Assembly: GCA_016290215.1 (NCBI GenBank)
Contig: JAEETH010000008.1
Coordinates: 1-64,000, forward strand
Source of the DNA: Bacteroidales bacterium
GTDB taxonomy: Bacteria > Bacteroidota > Bacteroidia > Bacteroidales > F082
DNA length: 64,000 nt
Direction of reading: 5' to 3'
Shown one piece after another: positions 16,980 through 24,511 of this stretch. Position 1 is the stretch's first letter. Each line of letters starts with the position of its first letter. The position numbers and the translations under genes were made by a program. The notes under the pieces were generated by a model. That model saw only the letters and a list, made by a program, of their open reading frames with translations. It did no database searches and had not been told where the DNA came from.

Positions 16980-17489
16980 CTAAAAATTGTAGTAGATTCC
17001 AAACTCGGCTGTGGCGGTTTTGAAATCCAGCACGAAACTGCGCTCAATGGCGTTGTCGTTGTTCATTTCCCTTTGGTAGCCAAGAAAGCCATAGCTGAAT
17101 TCCGCCGACCAATGCTCGGTGAGGTTGAAGGAGATGCCAGGCGAAAGACCGACGTCGAAGAAACTGAAATCGAGCACCTCGATGTCGGAACAGAGGTCAA
17201 CGAACATCGAAAAACGTTCTCCAATGTCGCAGATGTCGTAACGCAAATAGGGCGATACGGTCAAGCTATGGGAATAGCCTTCGCCGTTCACAAAGGAACC
17301 TTGATATTCCAAGGCGCATGCCACCGAGAATGGCACGTTCGCAAAGCAGTAGCCCACGTCGGGAGCGATGGTGAAACTCTTGAAGTCTTTGTTAAGTTGC
17401 GCATTGACGCTACCGCCAATCCAAACTTGGGCTTGTGTGATGGTAATGGCGGCAACAACGAAAATGAGGGTCAGCAGTGTTTTTTTCAT
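16980..17489 (-). CDS. Small outer-membrane beta-barrel protein, paralogue 1
   Basis: A 169-residue protein with a signal peptide (MKKTLLTLIFVVAAITITQAQ) and alternating beta-strand pattern: VWIGGSVNAQL, SFTIAPDVGYCF, SVACALEYQGSF, ending FGIYYNF, an aromatic barrel terminus. It is clearly homologous to the gene 115 bp upstream (17605-18102) and lies in the same direction, so this is a tandem duplication. It could be an 8-strand OmpA/OmpW-size barrel. Substrate or role unknown. Confidence 0.7.
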   Translation of the reverse strand: MKKTLLTLIFVVAAITITQAQVWIGGSVNAQLNKDFKSFTIAPDVGYCFANVPFSVACALEYQGSFVNGEGYSHSLTVSPYLRYDICDIGERFSMFVDLCSDIEVLDFSFFDVGLSPGISFNLTEHWSAEFSYGFLGYQREMNNDNAIERSFVLDFKTATAEFGIYYNF

Positions 17490-17550
17490 ATCAACTGGTG
17501 TTGGTTTGATTCTGCAAATATAGGAAATATGGCGATTCGATTGTTGGTAT

Positions 17551-17580
17551 ACGAAAGAAGCCGCCCCGAAGAGCGGCTTC
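17551..17580 (-). terminator. Terminator of the upstream barrel gene
   Basis: GAAGCCGC (17557-17564) and GCGGCTTC (17573-17580) form an 8-bp stem with an 8-nt loop. On the minus strand a T-rich TTTCGT follows. It separates the two paralogous barrel genes, so the downstream copy probably has its own promoter. Confidence 0.7.
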
Positions 17581-17604
17581 TAGTCTTATTAAACTTCTAT
17601 AGAT

Positions 17605-18102
17605 TTAGAAGTTGTAATACAGTCCGAATGAAGGAGCAACGGTCTTGAGGTCCAAATAAACGCCGTTGACATTATGGTACATGCCGTGGTCGTATTGCAA
17701 GAAAGCAAAACGGAAGGCGGCAGTCCAATGCTCGGTGGCCATCCATGCCACGCCAGGTCTCAGACTGATAGCATAACCCTTGTTGTTGACAACACCAAAG
17801 TCGCCAGTGAGGTCCATGAATACACCAAACTTCTCAATGGTGGCAAGATTGCAGCGGAGATAAGGCTTCAGGATAAGCTCGTGCTCGGCTTTGATATCTT
17901 TGGCCTTCATAAAGGTGTAGTCCACTTCTGCGGCCACGGTGAGAGGCGTGCCTTTGAAACTGTAACCGATTTCAGGGGCAATAGTGAACGTTGAATAGTT
18001 CTTGACGAAGGCAGCACCGACGGAACCACCCATCCACAATTGTGCGTTAGCTGCAAAAATGCCAGTGAAGGCAAGAACTAAGGTCAGAAATAACTTTTTC
18101 AT
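17605..18102 (-). CDS. Small outer-membrane beta-barrel protein, paralogue 2
   Basis: A 165-residue protein with signal peptide MKKLFLTLVLAFTGIFAANAQ and barrel-like strands LWMGGSVGAAF, TFTIAPEIGYSF and TVAAEVDYTF, ending FGLYYNF. It matches the 16980 gene along its whole length (for example xFTIAPxxGYxF and EHW(S/T)AxFxxxFLxY). A minus-strand -7 box TACTTTTG is at 18163-18170, about 60 bp before the start. It ends at the terminator 17551-17580. Function unknown. Confidence 0.7.
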   Translation of the reverse strand: MKKLFLTLVLAFTGIFAANAQLWMGGSVGAAFVKNYSTFTIAPEIGYSFKGTPLTVAAEVDYTFMKAKDIKAEHELILKPYLRCNLATIEKFGVFMDLTGDFGVVNNKGYAISLRPGVAWMATEHWTAAFRFAFLQYDHGMYHNVNGVYLDLKTVAPSFGLYYNF

Positions 18103-18224
18103 TTTTAATGTGTTTTGATTAATAATTTGGTTAATAAATAGGTTTTTCTTTCATTGACGCGGCAAAAGTAGCAAATTGCGTGCCACATTTGCATCTTGAA
18201 AGCAGAGAATTGTCCCAAAGGGCT

Positions 18225-19991
18225 TTATTTCTCTATGAACGCTATAGTTTCACCTTTGTTGACGCGCTTGCCTTGTTCGGCTGTAGCCTCCACAATCTTG
18301 CCAGGCCAGAGTGCATAGACGGGTTCCATGCCAAACTCGCTGTTGATGGCACAGAGGAGGTCGCCTTCCTTGTAGACCTTGCCAGGGGCAGGAGCGATGC
18401 TCTTGTCGTCGAAGTCGACTTCCCACATCACAATGCCGCTTACTGGAGCGATGACAGGTTCTGCGTTAGGATGGCGCAAGGCGCGCAGGTCTGGAATCTT
18501 GGCTTCACCGCCAGCTTTCTCGAACTTGGCCTTCATCTTGGCTTCCAACTCTTGGTTGAAACGGCGCTTGGCCTCACCCGACTTGTACTCGCGATATTGT
18601 TTCTCGTGCATGGCGAATTCGAACAGCTCTTCGTCGTCTTGACCGCGGTCCCAGCCTTCCTTCTTCATCTCTTCGATGAAGTGCGGCAGTGCGTTCGGAT
18701 AATTGTCTTGCGGGTTGCCGGTGAAGAACTTGAAGCCTTTCTTCTTGGCTAATTCCACGATTTCGGGAGCGAGGGTGCCAGGCAGTTTGCCAGCCTTGCC
18801 GAGAATCATGTCCCAAGCGGCGGGGTCGATACTGGTTTCGTAGCGAGGCTCGCCCTTGCTGAGTGCGAAGAGATTCATCAAGGCGATGTTCTTGGTGTAT
18901 TGGCTGAACGGTGTCACCAAAGGCGGGTTGCCGAGTTTAGGCCAGATGTTTTGTACTTCTTGGAACAGTTCGACCAGCATTTCGTCTTCGCTGATTTCTG
19001 GCAGACCATCTTTTTTGCGGTTCATGTTGATGGCAGCATGTACCGGCTTGAGGTCGGCCATGAGAGAGCCCATCATGCCGCCAGGCAGACCGCAGCCCAA
19101 CAGCAACGAGTTGATGTAACGGTTGCGCGGGTCGATCCAATAGCCGAGGAAGTCGTCCATAAAGCTTTGTGTCATGCTGCGGGCAGCCATGTAAGTCTTC
19201 ATGTCGATGTCCTTCACGAGGAAACCTGCGTCTTTCAGCATGGCTTGCACGCTAATCACGTCGGGATGGACGGTACCCCATGACAGCGGCTCCATGGCTA
19301 CGTCGACATAGTCGCAGCCGGCTTTGCAGACTTCAAGCATCGAAGCCATCGAGAGGCCAGGAGTGGTGTGGCCATGATATTGCACCTTGATTTCAGGGTG
19401 TTGTTTCTTGATATGCTCCACGATGCGGCCCAAGCTGACAGGGCGACCCACACCAGCCATATCCTTCAGGGCGATTTCCTTGGCGCCAGCCTCGATGAGT
19501 TGGTCGGCGATGTGCATATAATACTCAGCGGTATGCACCTGCGAGTAGGTGATACTCATGGCAGCTTGCGAAATCATGCCCGCTTCGTTGGCCCAATGGA
19601 TGGACGGGATGATATTGCGCACGTCGTTGAGGCCGCAGAAGATACGGGTGATGTCGACGCCTTGGGCTTTCTTCACTTTGTACATCAGTTGGCGCACATC
19701 AGCGGGCACGGGGTTCATGCGGAGCGCATTCAAAGCTCTGTCGAGCATGTGACACTCGATGCCACCCTTGTGCAATGCTGCGGTGAAGGCGCGGACTGAC
19801 GGATTCGGGTTCTCACCATACAGCAAGTTGACTTGCTCGGCGGCGCCACCGTTGGTCTCCACGCGGTCGAAGCAGCCCATTTCGATAATCAGGGGAGCGA
19901 TTTGCTCTAATTGGTCTTTGCGTGGCACATATTTGCCTGACGACTGCCACATATCGCGGTAAACCAGGCTGAATTTGACTTCTTTTTTCAT
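18225..19991 (-). CDS. Biotin-dependent carboxyltransferase homologue (oxaloacetate decarboxylase alpha / pyruvate carboxylase B type) lacking the biotin lysine
   Basis: A 588-residue protein. An N-terminal HMGL-like barrel (about 5-300) has YRDMWQSS in place of the usual DGHQS, the lysine of IALKDMAG, and the metal motif YHGHTTPG. A conserved carboxylase domain (about 300-470) follows, then a biotinyl/lipoyl-fold domain (about 510-588: PVSGIVMWEVDF ... GKVYKEGDLLCAINSE). At the hairpin turn where biotinylated proteins carry A/V-M-K-M, this protein reads INSEFGMEPVYALWPG with no lysine. It may therefore use a biotin carrier encoded elsewhere, or be a degenerate or repurposed member. No sodium-pump beta/gamma subunits lie nearby. 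The start at 19991 (MKKEVKF) is preceded by a good promoter; an earlier Met at 20051 lies upstream of the -7 box. Confidence 0.8.
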   Translation of the reverse strand: MKKEVKFSLVYRDMWQSSGKYVPRKDQLEQIAPLIIEMGCFDRVETNGGAAEQVNLLYGENPNPSVRAFTAALHKGGIECHMLDRALNALRMNPVPADVRQLMYKVKKAQGVDITRIFCGLNDVRNIIPSIHWANEAGMISQAAMSITYSQVHTAEYYMHIADQLIEAGAKEIALKDMAGVGRPVSLGRIVEHIKKQHPEIKVQYHGHTTPGLSMASMLEVCKAGCDYVDVAMEPLSWGTVHPDVISVQAMLKDAGFLVKDIDMKTYMAARSMTQSFMDDFLGYWIDPRNRYINSLLLGCGLPGGMMGSLMADLKPVHAAINMNRKKDGLPEISEDEMLVELFQEVQNIWPKLGNPPLVTPFSQYTKNIALMNLFALSKGEPRYETSIDPAAWDMILGKAGKLPGTLAPEIVELAKKKGFKFFTGNPQDNYPNALPHFIEEMKKEGWDRGQDDEELFEFAMHEKQYREYKSGEAKRRFNQELEAKMKAKFEKAGGEAKIPDLRALRHPNAEPVIAPVSGIVMWEVDFDDKSIAPAPGKVYKEGDLLCAINSEFGMEPVYALWPGKIVEATAEQGKRVNKGETIAFIEK

Positions 19992-20028
19992 TATGATTGT
20001 GTGTTTTATGCGATTTTGATTGAAGCGG

Positions 20029-20062
20029 CAAAGGTACAAAATTATTGGCAATAAAAGTCAAA
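20029..20062 (-). promoter_or_regulatory. Promoter of the carboxyltransferase gene
   Basis: On the minus strand TTTG (20059-20062), 22-bp spacer, TACCTTTG (20029-20036); the start codon is 37 nt further on. Confidence 0.65.
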
Positions 20063-20096
20063 ATCTCTCAATATGCTTGCATAAATGAAAAAGTTG

Positions 20097-20104
20097 TATC
20101 TTTG
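20097..20104 (+). promoter_or_regulatory. -7 box for the structured RNA
   Basis: TATCTTTG, divergent from the carboxyltransferase promoter. Upstream only CTTG (20076-20079) at a short 17-bp spacing was seen, so the -33 element is weak. Confidence 0.45.
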
Positions 20105-20110
20105 CCTCGG

Positions 20111-20317
20111 TTCTTATGGCGGAATTTTGCCGCCGACATATAGAAACACGAAGCGTTATGCTCGTCTTGTGTCCGTAAACGTGAGAAATTTTCGTAGACA
20201 AGTGAGTATAGTGGTTCGCGCATTTTAGCGTGGACTGTTATAGTTGCAACTTTCTACAAAGGTAATTCTCACGACCTACGGACAGAAATGTGGTATATCA
20301 GTGCCACGCTTCTTTTG
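20111..20317 (+). ncRNA. Structured non-coding RNA with a long rod (6S-like shape)
   Basis: No protein is encoded in this 397-bp gap, but strong nested complementarity is present. A 5' hairpin has GGCGG (20118-20122) paired with CCGCC (20130-20134), extended outward by TTCT/AGAA. Then comes one long rod: GAAGCGT (20150-20156) with ACGCTTC (20306-20312); TGTCCGT (20170-20176) with ACGGACA (20278-20284); GTGAGAA (20181-20187) with TTCTCAC (20266-20272); GTAGA (20194-20198) with TCTAC (20253-20257); and an apical stem CGCGC/GCGTG (20217-20232). The outermost helix is followed by TTTTGT, so it can double as the terminator. A rod with a large internal bulge and a terminal stem-loop of about 160-200 nt resembles 6S RNA, but the family assignment is only a guess. 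It could instead be an unrelated regulatory RNA or a leader of the next gene. Confidence 0.65.
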
Positions 20318-20388
20318 TATAATTCTCCTTTTGGGTGCTGAAAAGGAAATTAAATGTTGCTCCCGACACGGATTTAGGGTATAACAAA

Positions 20389-21324
20389 ATGAGAATCACT
20401 TATCGAACCATTCCATTATTGTTTTTTATGTTGGGAACATTGGCTTTTTCGGGATGCAAAACCGTTTCCATGTTTGATATGAAATCAGAAGGCGAAATGT
20501 TCACTTTATTAACTAAAATTACTGAGACTCCTGATGCTGTTAGCCCCTTCGGAGGCGACAATGATGGCCCTTTGTTTTTTGCCTATCAGGCTGACGGGAA
20601 GGGCCAATGCAATATTTATAAAAAAGACAATCCTTTGTCAAATTCGATGACGCAAATGACAGGTGTGGACGTGGCAATTGTACCTACATATAGTAAAGTT
20701 GTGGACAAGATTGCATTTAGAATGAACAATGACATATATACTATGCCTGCTTCGAAGGGTAAGGCTCTAACCCAAATCACAAGTACCAATGACTGTAAGG
20801 AGGATCATCCTTGTTTCAGTCCTGATGGGAAATATATTGTGTATGATCGCATCATGTGGGGGTCTTACAATGGAGTATACAACTATTTCACTGATAGGTC
20901 TGAAATATGGATTAAAAATTTAGAAACGGGAGAAAATATGCTTATTGGTAAAGGTTATACTCCATCATTTTCGCCAGATGGTAAGAAAATAGTTTATTGT
21001 AAAGTTGAAAACATGAATGCATCAATATGGGTTATGGATTTCGATGGTGACAACCAGAGTAAAATAACAGACAACAATACATTAGAGAGTGCGCAACGTC
21101 CTCGTTTCAGCCCTGATGGCAATCAGATTATATTCGATGCATCGGACAAGAGTGGTAATATGGACTTATATGTCATTTCTGTTGATGGTGATAATCTTAC
21201 TAGGTTAACAGTAAATAAATCTAGTGACACACAACCTTATTGGTCAACAGATGGATATATTTATTTCGTGTCCGACCGAGGTGGAAAAGCGAAAAATTAT
21301 AATATTTGGAGATTCAAATACTAA
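20389..21324 (+). CDS. Lipoprotein with TolB-like (PD40) beta-propeller repeats
   Basis: A 311-residue protein. Start at 20389 gives the lipoprotein signal MRITYRTIPLLFFMLGTLAFSGC (lipobox about 20-23); the longer frame from 20335 overlaps the end of the upstream RNA region and was rejected. The mature part has repeated propeller blades marked by FSPDGKYIVYD, FSPDGKKIVYC, FSPDGNQIIFDAS and YWSTDGYIYFVSD, as in TolB and DPP-type propellers. No enzymatic domain follows, so it is probably a binding or scaffolding lipoprotein at the periplasmic face or cell surface. Function unknown. The gene is AT-richer than its neighbours. Confidence 0.75.
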   Translation: MRITYRTIPLLFFMLGTLAFSGCKTVSMFDMKSEGEMFTLLTKITETPDAVSPFGGDNDGPLFFAYQADGKGQCNIYKKDNPLSNSMTQMTGVDVAIVPTYSKVVDKIAFRMNNDIYTMPASKGKALTQITSTNDCKEDHPCFSPDGKYIVYDRIMWGSYNGVYNYFTDRSEIWIKNLETGENMLIGKGYTPSFSPDGKKIVYCKVENMNASIWVMDFDGDNQSKITDNNTLESAQRPRFSPDGNQIIFDASDKSGNMDLYVISVDGDNLTRLTVNKSSDTQPYWSTDGYIYFVSDRGGKAKNYNIWRFKY

Positions 21325-21417
21325 TTGTACGTAGTGTTCACAAGTTCTTTTTGCTTTTTTATTCAAAATCCTTGAACATCAGCATTTCCAATGTAAACCA
21401 AAGAAAAGCCAGAAAGA

Positions 21418-21441
21418 GGGCGCGACACTTATGCCGCGCCC
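21418..21441. other. GC-rich hairpin in the 21325-21592 convergent gap
   Basis: GGGCGCG (21418-21424) pairs with CGCGCCC (21435-21441). It lies between the converging lipoprotein and XRE genes; there is no clean T-run, so a terminator role is likely but not shown. Confidence 0.45.
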
Positions 21442-21448
21442 GCTGTGT

Positions 21449-21592
21449 TTAATCGGTTTTTTCCATTTTCTCCATAATTGGAATTTGCTCCAACAAATCC
21501 TCGACAACAAATTCCCAGTATTTGCCTTTCAGACATCTTATCTCTGTATAATCATCGAATGAATGGAGCCTTTTGAAACCGCCGAAGCGATG
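21449..21592 (-). pseudogene. Possible gene remnant directly after the XRE gene stop
   Basis: In the same frame as the XRE gene, straight after its stop codon, 47 codons stay open and read like protein: RFGGFKRLHSFDDYTEIRC and KGKYWEFVVEDLLEQIPIM, then a stop. There is no ATG at its head. It could be the tail of a lost downstream partner gene or of a longer ancestor of the XRE gene. I do not recognise the family. Confidence 0.3.
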
Positions 21593-22123
21593 TTAGTTCT
21601 TAATCTCATGGCCTAAATACTTTTGAATATTGTTGTTCCTATTCTCCGAATTCCAACTGTCTTTGATGCCGCTTAAAACCTTGGTAATCTTTCTTTCGCC
21701 ATAATATCGAATGGTTTCTTTGATTTCGCTTTCATTACCATATTCAAAAACCCTCTGGATAATCCATTCCGAATTGCGGTGCCAGTCAATGGTCTCAAAA
21801 TCGGTGTCCCAAAACAAGGCTTTCCTGTATTTTGATTTGTCGGGTTGTGATTGCTCAGAATTATTATTCGTCGCGAGGAAAATCTCATAATTGGTTTGGA
21901 TTTGGTAAAAGAAGCATTGATAGTTAATTCCTAATGCTTTTTCCAACCTAAGGGAATTGTCTGGAGAAATCCTTCTGCGGTTGGCAATAAAATCGTTGAT
22001 TCTTTGGTAGGGTATTTCAGATCGTGATGCCAATTCACGTTGGGTGAGATGCTCTTTTGTCCTGATTCTGTCGAGCACTGCGCCGCAGGGAATGTGATGG
22101 TATGTCAGATAGTTTTCGTACAT
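21593..22123 (-). CDS. XRE-family HTH regulator with DUF6922-like C-terminus (antitoxin-like)
   Basis: A 176-residue protein. The start MYENYLTY at 22123 is chosen because the promoter lies just upstream; the longer frame from 22204 would run through it. Helix-turn-helix at about 10-60 (LDRIRTKEHLTQRELASRSEIPYQ ... DNSLRLEKALG). The C-terminal block FWDTDFETIDWHRNSEWIIQRVFEYG...IRYYGERKI is the WDxDxxxIDW...V-x-RV-x-E-x-G...YYG pattern of proteins that usually precede AbiEii-type nucleotidyltransferase toxins in Bacteroidota. No toxin gene follows here, only a short in-frame remnant. A perfect palindrome sits in its promoter, suggesting autoregulation. Confidence 0.75.
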   Translation of the reverse strand: MYENYLTYHHIPCGAVLDRIRTKEHLTQRELASRSEIPYQRINDFIANRRRISPDNSLRLEKALGINYQCFFYQIQTNYEIFLATNNNSEQSQPDKSKYRKALFWDTDFETIDWHRNSEWIIQRVFEYGNESEIKETIRYYGERKITKVLSGIKDSWNSENRNNNIQKYLGHEIKN

Positions 22124-22141
22124 GATGTTGTTTTTCGGCTG

Positions 22142-22171
22142 CAAAAATAATAAAAATAACCAAATTTGGTT
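22142..22171 (-). promoter_or_regulatory. Promoter with perfect 14-bp operator palindrome for the XRE gene
   Basis: On the minus strand the -7 box TATTTTTG (22142-22149) lies 18 nt before the start. The perfect palindrome AACCAAATTTGGTT (22158-22171) occupies the spacer, with TTG about 23 bp upstream of the -7 box. The position is ideal for repression by the XRE protein itself. Confidence 0.6.
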
Positions 22172-22182
22172 ACAATTTGAAC

Positions 22183-22217
22183 AAAAAATGTAGAGACGTG
22201 CCATGGCGCGTCTCTAC
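22183..22217 (-). terminator. Terminator of hutU
   Basis: GTAGAGACG (22190-22198) pairs with CGTCTCTAC (22209-22217). On the minus strand it is followed by ATTTTTTG. It separates hutU from the XRE promoter. Confidence 0.75.
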
Positions 22218-22232
22218 AAATGTACAATTCAA

Positions 22233-24233
22233 TTAAAACAATCCTTCAAGGATGCTGTCCTCCACCAAATTCGGCAAGGTGACCTTTAATCTTGGTTCAG
22301 CCTCCATGGCGCGTTTGATGGCAAAGGTGGCGCCTTCGTTGCGGGCCCAGTTACGGCGAGCGATGCCGTTGTTCACGTCCCAGTGCAGCATGCAGTGGAG
22401 GCGTCTGTCAGCATCAGCGGTGCCGTCTAAGACCATACCGAAGCCACCGTTGATGACTTCGCCCCAGCCTACGCCGCCGCCGTTGTGGATGCTCACCCAA
22501 GTGGCACCACGGAAACCATCGCCGATGACGTTCTGCACTGCCATGTCGGCGGTGAAGCTTGAACCGTCATAGATGTTGGAGGTCTCACGGAATGGGCTGT
22601 CGGTGCCACTCACATCGTGGTGGTCGCGGCCAAGGACGACGGGACCGCTCAGGCGGCCGTCGGCGATAGCCTTGTTGAACTCAGCGGCAATCTTGGTGCG
22701 GCCTTCGCAGTCGGCGTAGAGGATACGGGCCTGTGAGCCGACCACGAGGTGGTTTTCCTGTGCGCCACGGATCCACTGGATGTTGTCGCGCATCTGTTGC
22801 TGGATTTCGGCGGGAGCGGTGCGGGCAATGTTTTCAAGCACTTCGCAGGCAATGTCGTCGGTGACGGCAAGGTCCTCGGGCTTACCCGAAGCGCAGACCC
22901 AACGGAAGGGGCCGAAGCCGTAGTCGAAGCACATGGGACCCATGATGTCTTGTACGTAGCTGGGATAACGGAAGGTACCGTCTTCTTTCATGATGTCGGC
23001 GCCAGCGCGGCTGCTCTGCAGCAGGAAGGCGTTGCCGTAGTCGAAGAAGTACATGCCCTTGGCGGTGAGCTTGTTGATGGCGGCCACATGGCGGCGCAAC
23101 GAAGCCTGCACCTTTTCCTTGAACAGCTCAGGGTTCTCGGCCATCATGGTCTTCGACTCCTCAAACGACTGTCCGACAGGATAATAACCACCTGCCCATG
23201 GGTTGTGGAGTGAGGTCTGGTCGGAGCCGAGGTCAACGTGGATGTCATGCTCGGCAGCATATTCCCAGAGGTCCACCACGTTGCCTTGGTAGGCGTAGCT
23301 GCGGGCTTCCTTCTTGGCGAGGCTCGCGTTGACATGCTTGAAGAGTTCCTCGATGTTGTCATACACCTCATCGACCCAGCCTTGCTGATAGCGTTTCTGT
23401 GTGGCAGCGGGGTTGATTTCGGCGGTGATGCTCACCACACCGGCTATGTTGCCAGCCTTGGGCTGGGCGCCACTCATGCCGCCGAGGCCAGCGGTGACAA
23501 ACAGTTTGCCAGCAGTGCTGCCGCCGTGCTTGCGGGCTGCGTTCAAGACGGTGATAGTGGTGCCGTGGACGATGCCTTGAGGACCGATATACATATAGGA
23601 GCCGGCGGTCATCTGACCGTATTGCGTCACGCCGAGGGCGTTGTAACGCTCCCAGTCGTCGGGCTTGCTGTAGTTCGGGATCATCATACCGTTGGTGACG
23701 ACCACGCGCGGGGCATCCTTATGCGACGGGAACAATCCCATCGGGTGACCGCTGTACATGGCCAAGGTTTGGTCTTCGTCCATGTTGGCGAGGTACTGCA
23801 TCACGAGGCGGTATTGTGCCCAGTTCTGGAAGATGGCGCCATTGCCGCCGTAGATGATGAGTTCGTGGGGATGTTGTGCCACAGCAGGGTCGAGGTTGTT
23901 TTGAATCATCAGCATGATGGCTGCGGCCTGCTTGCATTTGGCAGGATATTCGTCAATCGGGCGGGCGTACATCTTGTAGGACGGACGGAAACGGTACATG
24001 TAGATGCGGCCGTATTTCTCCAGCTCCTCAGCAAATTCGGGGGCCAAAGTGGCGTGGAATTTGGCGGGGAAGTAACGCAAAGCGTTGCGGATGGCCAGTT
24101 TCTTCTCGGCCTTCGTCAGGATGTCCTTGCGCTTGGGCGCATGGTTGATGGTCGTGTCGTATGGCTTCACTTCCGGCAGTTCATCGGGGATGCCGGCAAG
24201 AATCTCTTTTTGGAAATCGTTGAGTGTGCTCAT
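22233..24233 (-). CDS. hutU: Urocanate hydratase
   Basis: A 666-residue NAD-dependent enzyme converting urocanate to imidazolonepropionate in histidine breakdown. Family features: YGGNGAIFQNWAQYRLVMQYL, GLGGMSGAQPKAGNIAG (NAD binding), the catalytic Cys in FGPFRWVCASG, GRDHHDVSGTDSPFRETSNI and HNGGGVGWGE. It is about 110 residues longer than proteobacterial HutU, as usual for the Bacteroidota form. No hutI, hutH or ftcD lies nearby, so the pathway genes are either scattered or beyond the window. Upstream are tandem TTTAATTGTTGATTGTTG words (24238-24285) of low complexity. Confidence 0.95.
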   Translation of the reverse strand: MSTLNDFQKEILAGIPDELPEVKPYDTTINHAPKRKDILTKAEKKLAIRNALRYFPAKFHATLAPEFAEELEKYGRIYMYRFRPSYKMYARPIDEYPAKCKQAAAIMLMIQNNLDPAVAQHPHELIIYGGNGAIFQNWAQYRLVMQYLANMDEDQTLAMYSGHPMGLFPSHKDAPRVVVTNGMMIPNYSKPDDWERYNALGVTQYGQMTAGSYMYIGPQGIVHGTTITVLNAARKHGGSTAGKLFVTAGLGGMSGAQPKAGNIAGVVSITAEINPAATQKRYQQGWVDEVYDNIEELFKHVNASLAKKEARSYAYQGNVVDLWEYAAEHDIHVDLGSDQTSLHNPWAGGYYPVGQSFEESKTMMAENPELFKEKVQASLRRHVAAINKLTAKGMYFFDYGNAFLLQSSRAGADIMKEDGTFRYPSYVQDIMGPMCFDYGFGPFRWVCASGKPEDLAVTDDIACEVLENIARTAPAEIQQQMRDNIQWIRGAQENHLVVGSQARILYADCEGRTKIAAEFNKAIADGRLSGPVVLGRDHHDVSGTDSPFRETSNIYDGSSFTADMAVQNVIGDGFRGATWVSIHNGGGVGWGEVINGGFGMVLDGTADADRRLHCMLHWDVNNGIARRNWARNEGATFAIKRAMEAEPRLKVTLPNLVEDSILEGLF

Positions 24234-24373
24234 TATGTTTAATTGTTGATTGTTGAATCGTTTAATTGTTGATTGTTGTTGATTTTGGCTGCAAATATAG
24301 GGAAAATTTCCTCGTTTTTTTCACAAATTGTTTGTACTGTCATTAAAACATTATTCTTGTTGTTTATACTTCT

Positions 24374-24486
24374 GCCGAAAGTGTCTAAAAATTATAGTTT
24401 CGGCACTAATATAAATCATATTTCTGCCGAAAATGCAAAAATTAGTGGGTTTCGGCGTTACTATAATTGAAAAAATCGTATCTTTG
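24374..24486 (+). promoter_or_regulatory. Double operator and promoter of the DUF234-type ATPase
   Basis: Two copies of GCCGAAA-N17-TTTCGGC: 24374-24404 and 24426-24456, start to start 52 bp (about five helix turns). ATTATAGT (24391-24398) and ACTATAAT (24460-24467) form an additional outer inverted pair. The -7 box TATCTTTG is at 24479-24486, so the second copy covers the -33 region. This looks like a regulator-binding site for a dimer bound twice. Confidence 0.6.
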
Positions 24487-24511
24487 TCGCGTTTAAAACT
24501 ATATAAAAAAG

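Noticed and set aside
20335-20388. N-terminal extension of the propeller lipoprotein
   Set aside because: It places 18 residues before a perfect lipoprotein signal and lies next to the RNA terminator.
23238-24242. Long open frame (334 codons) on the plus strand opposite hutU
   Set aside because: It mirrors the third-position bias of hutU, has no recognisable domain or start signal, and hutU is certain.
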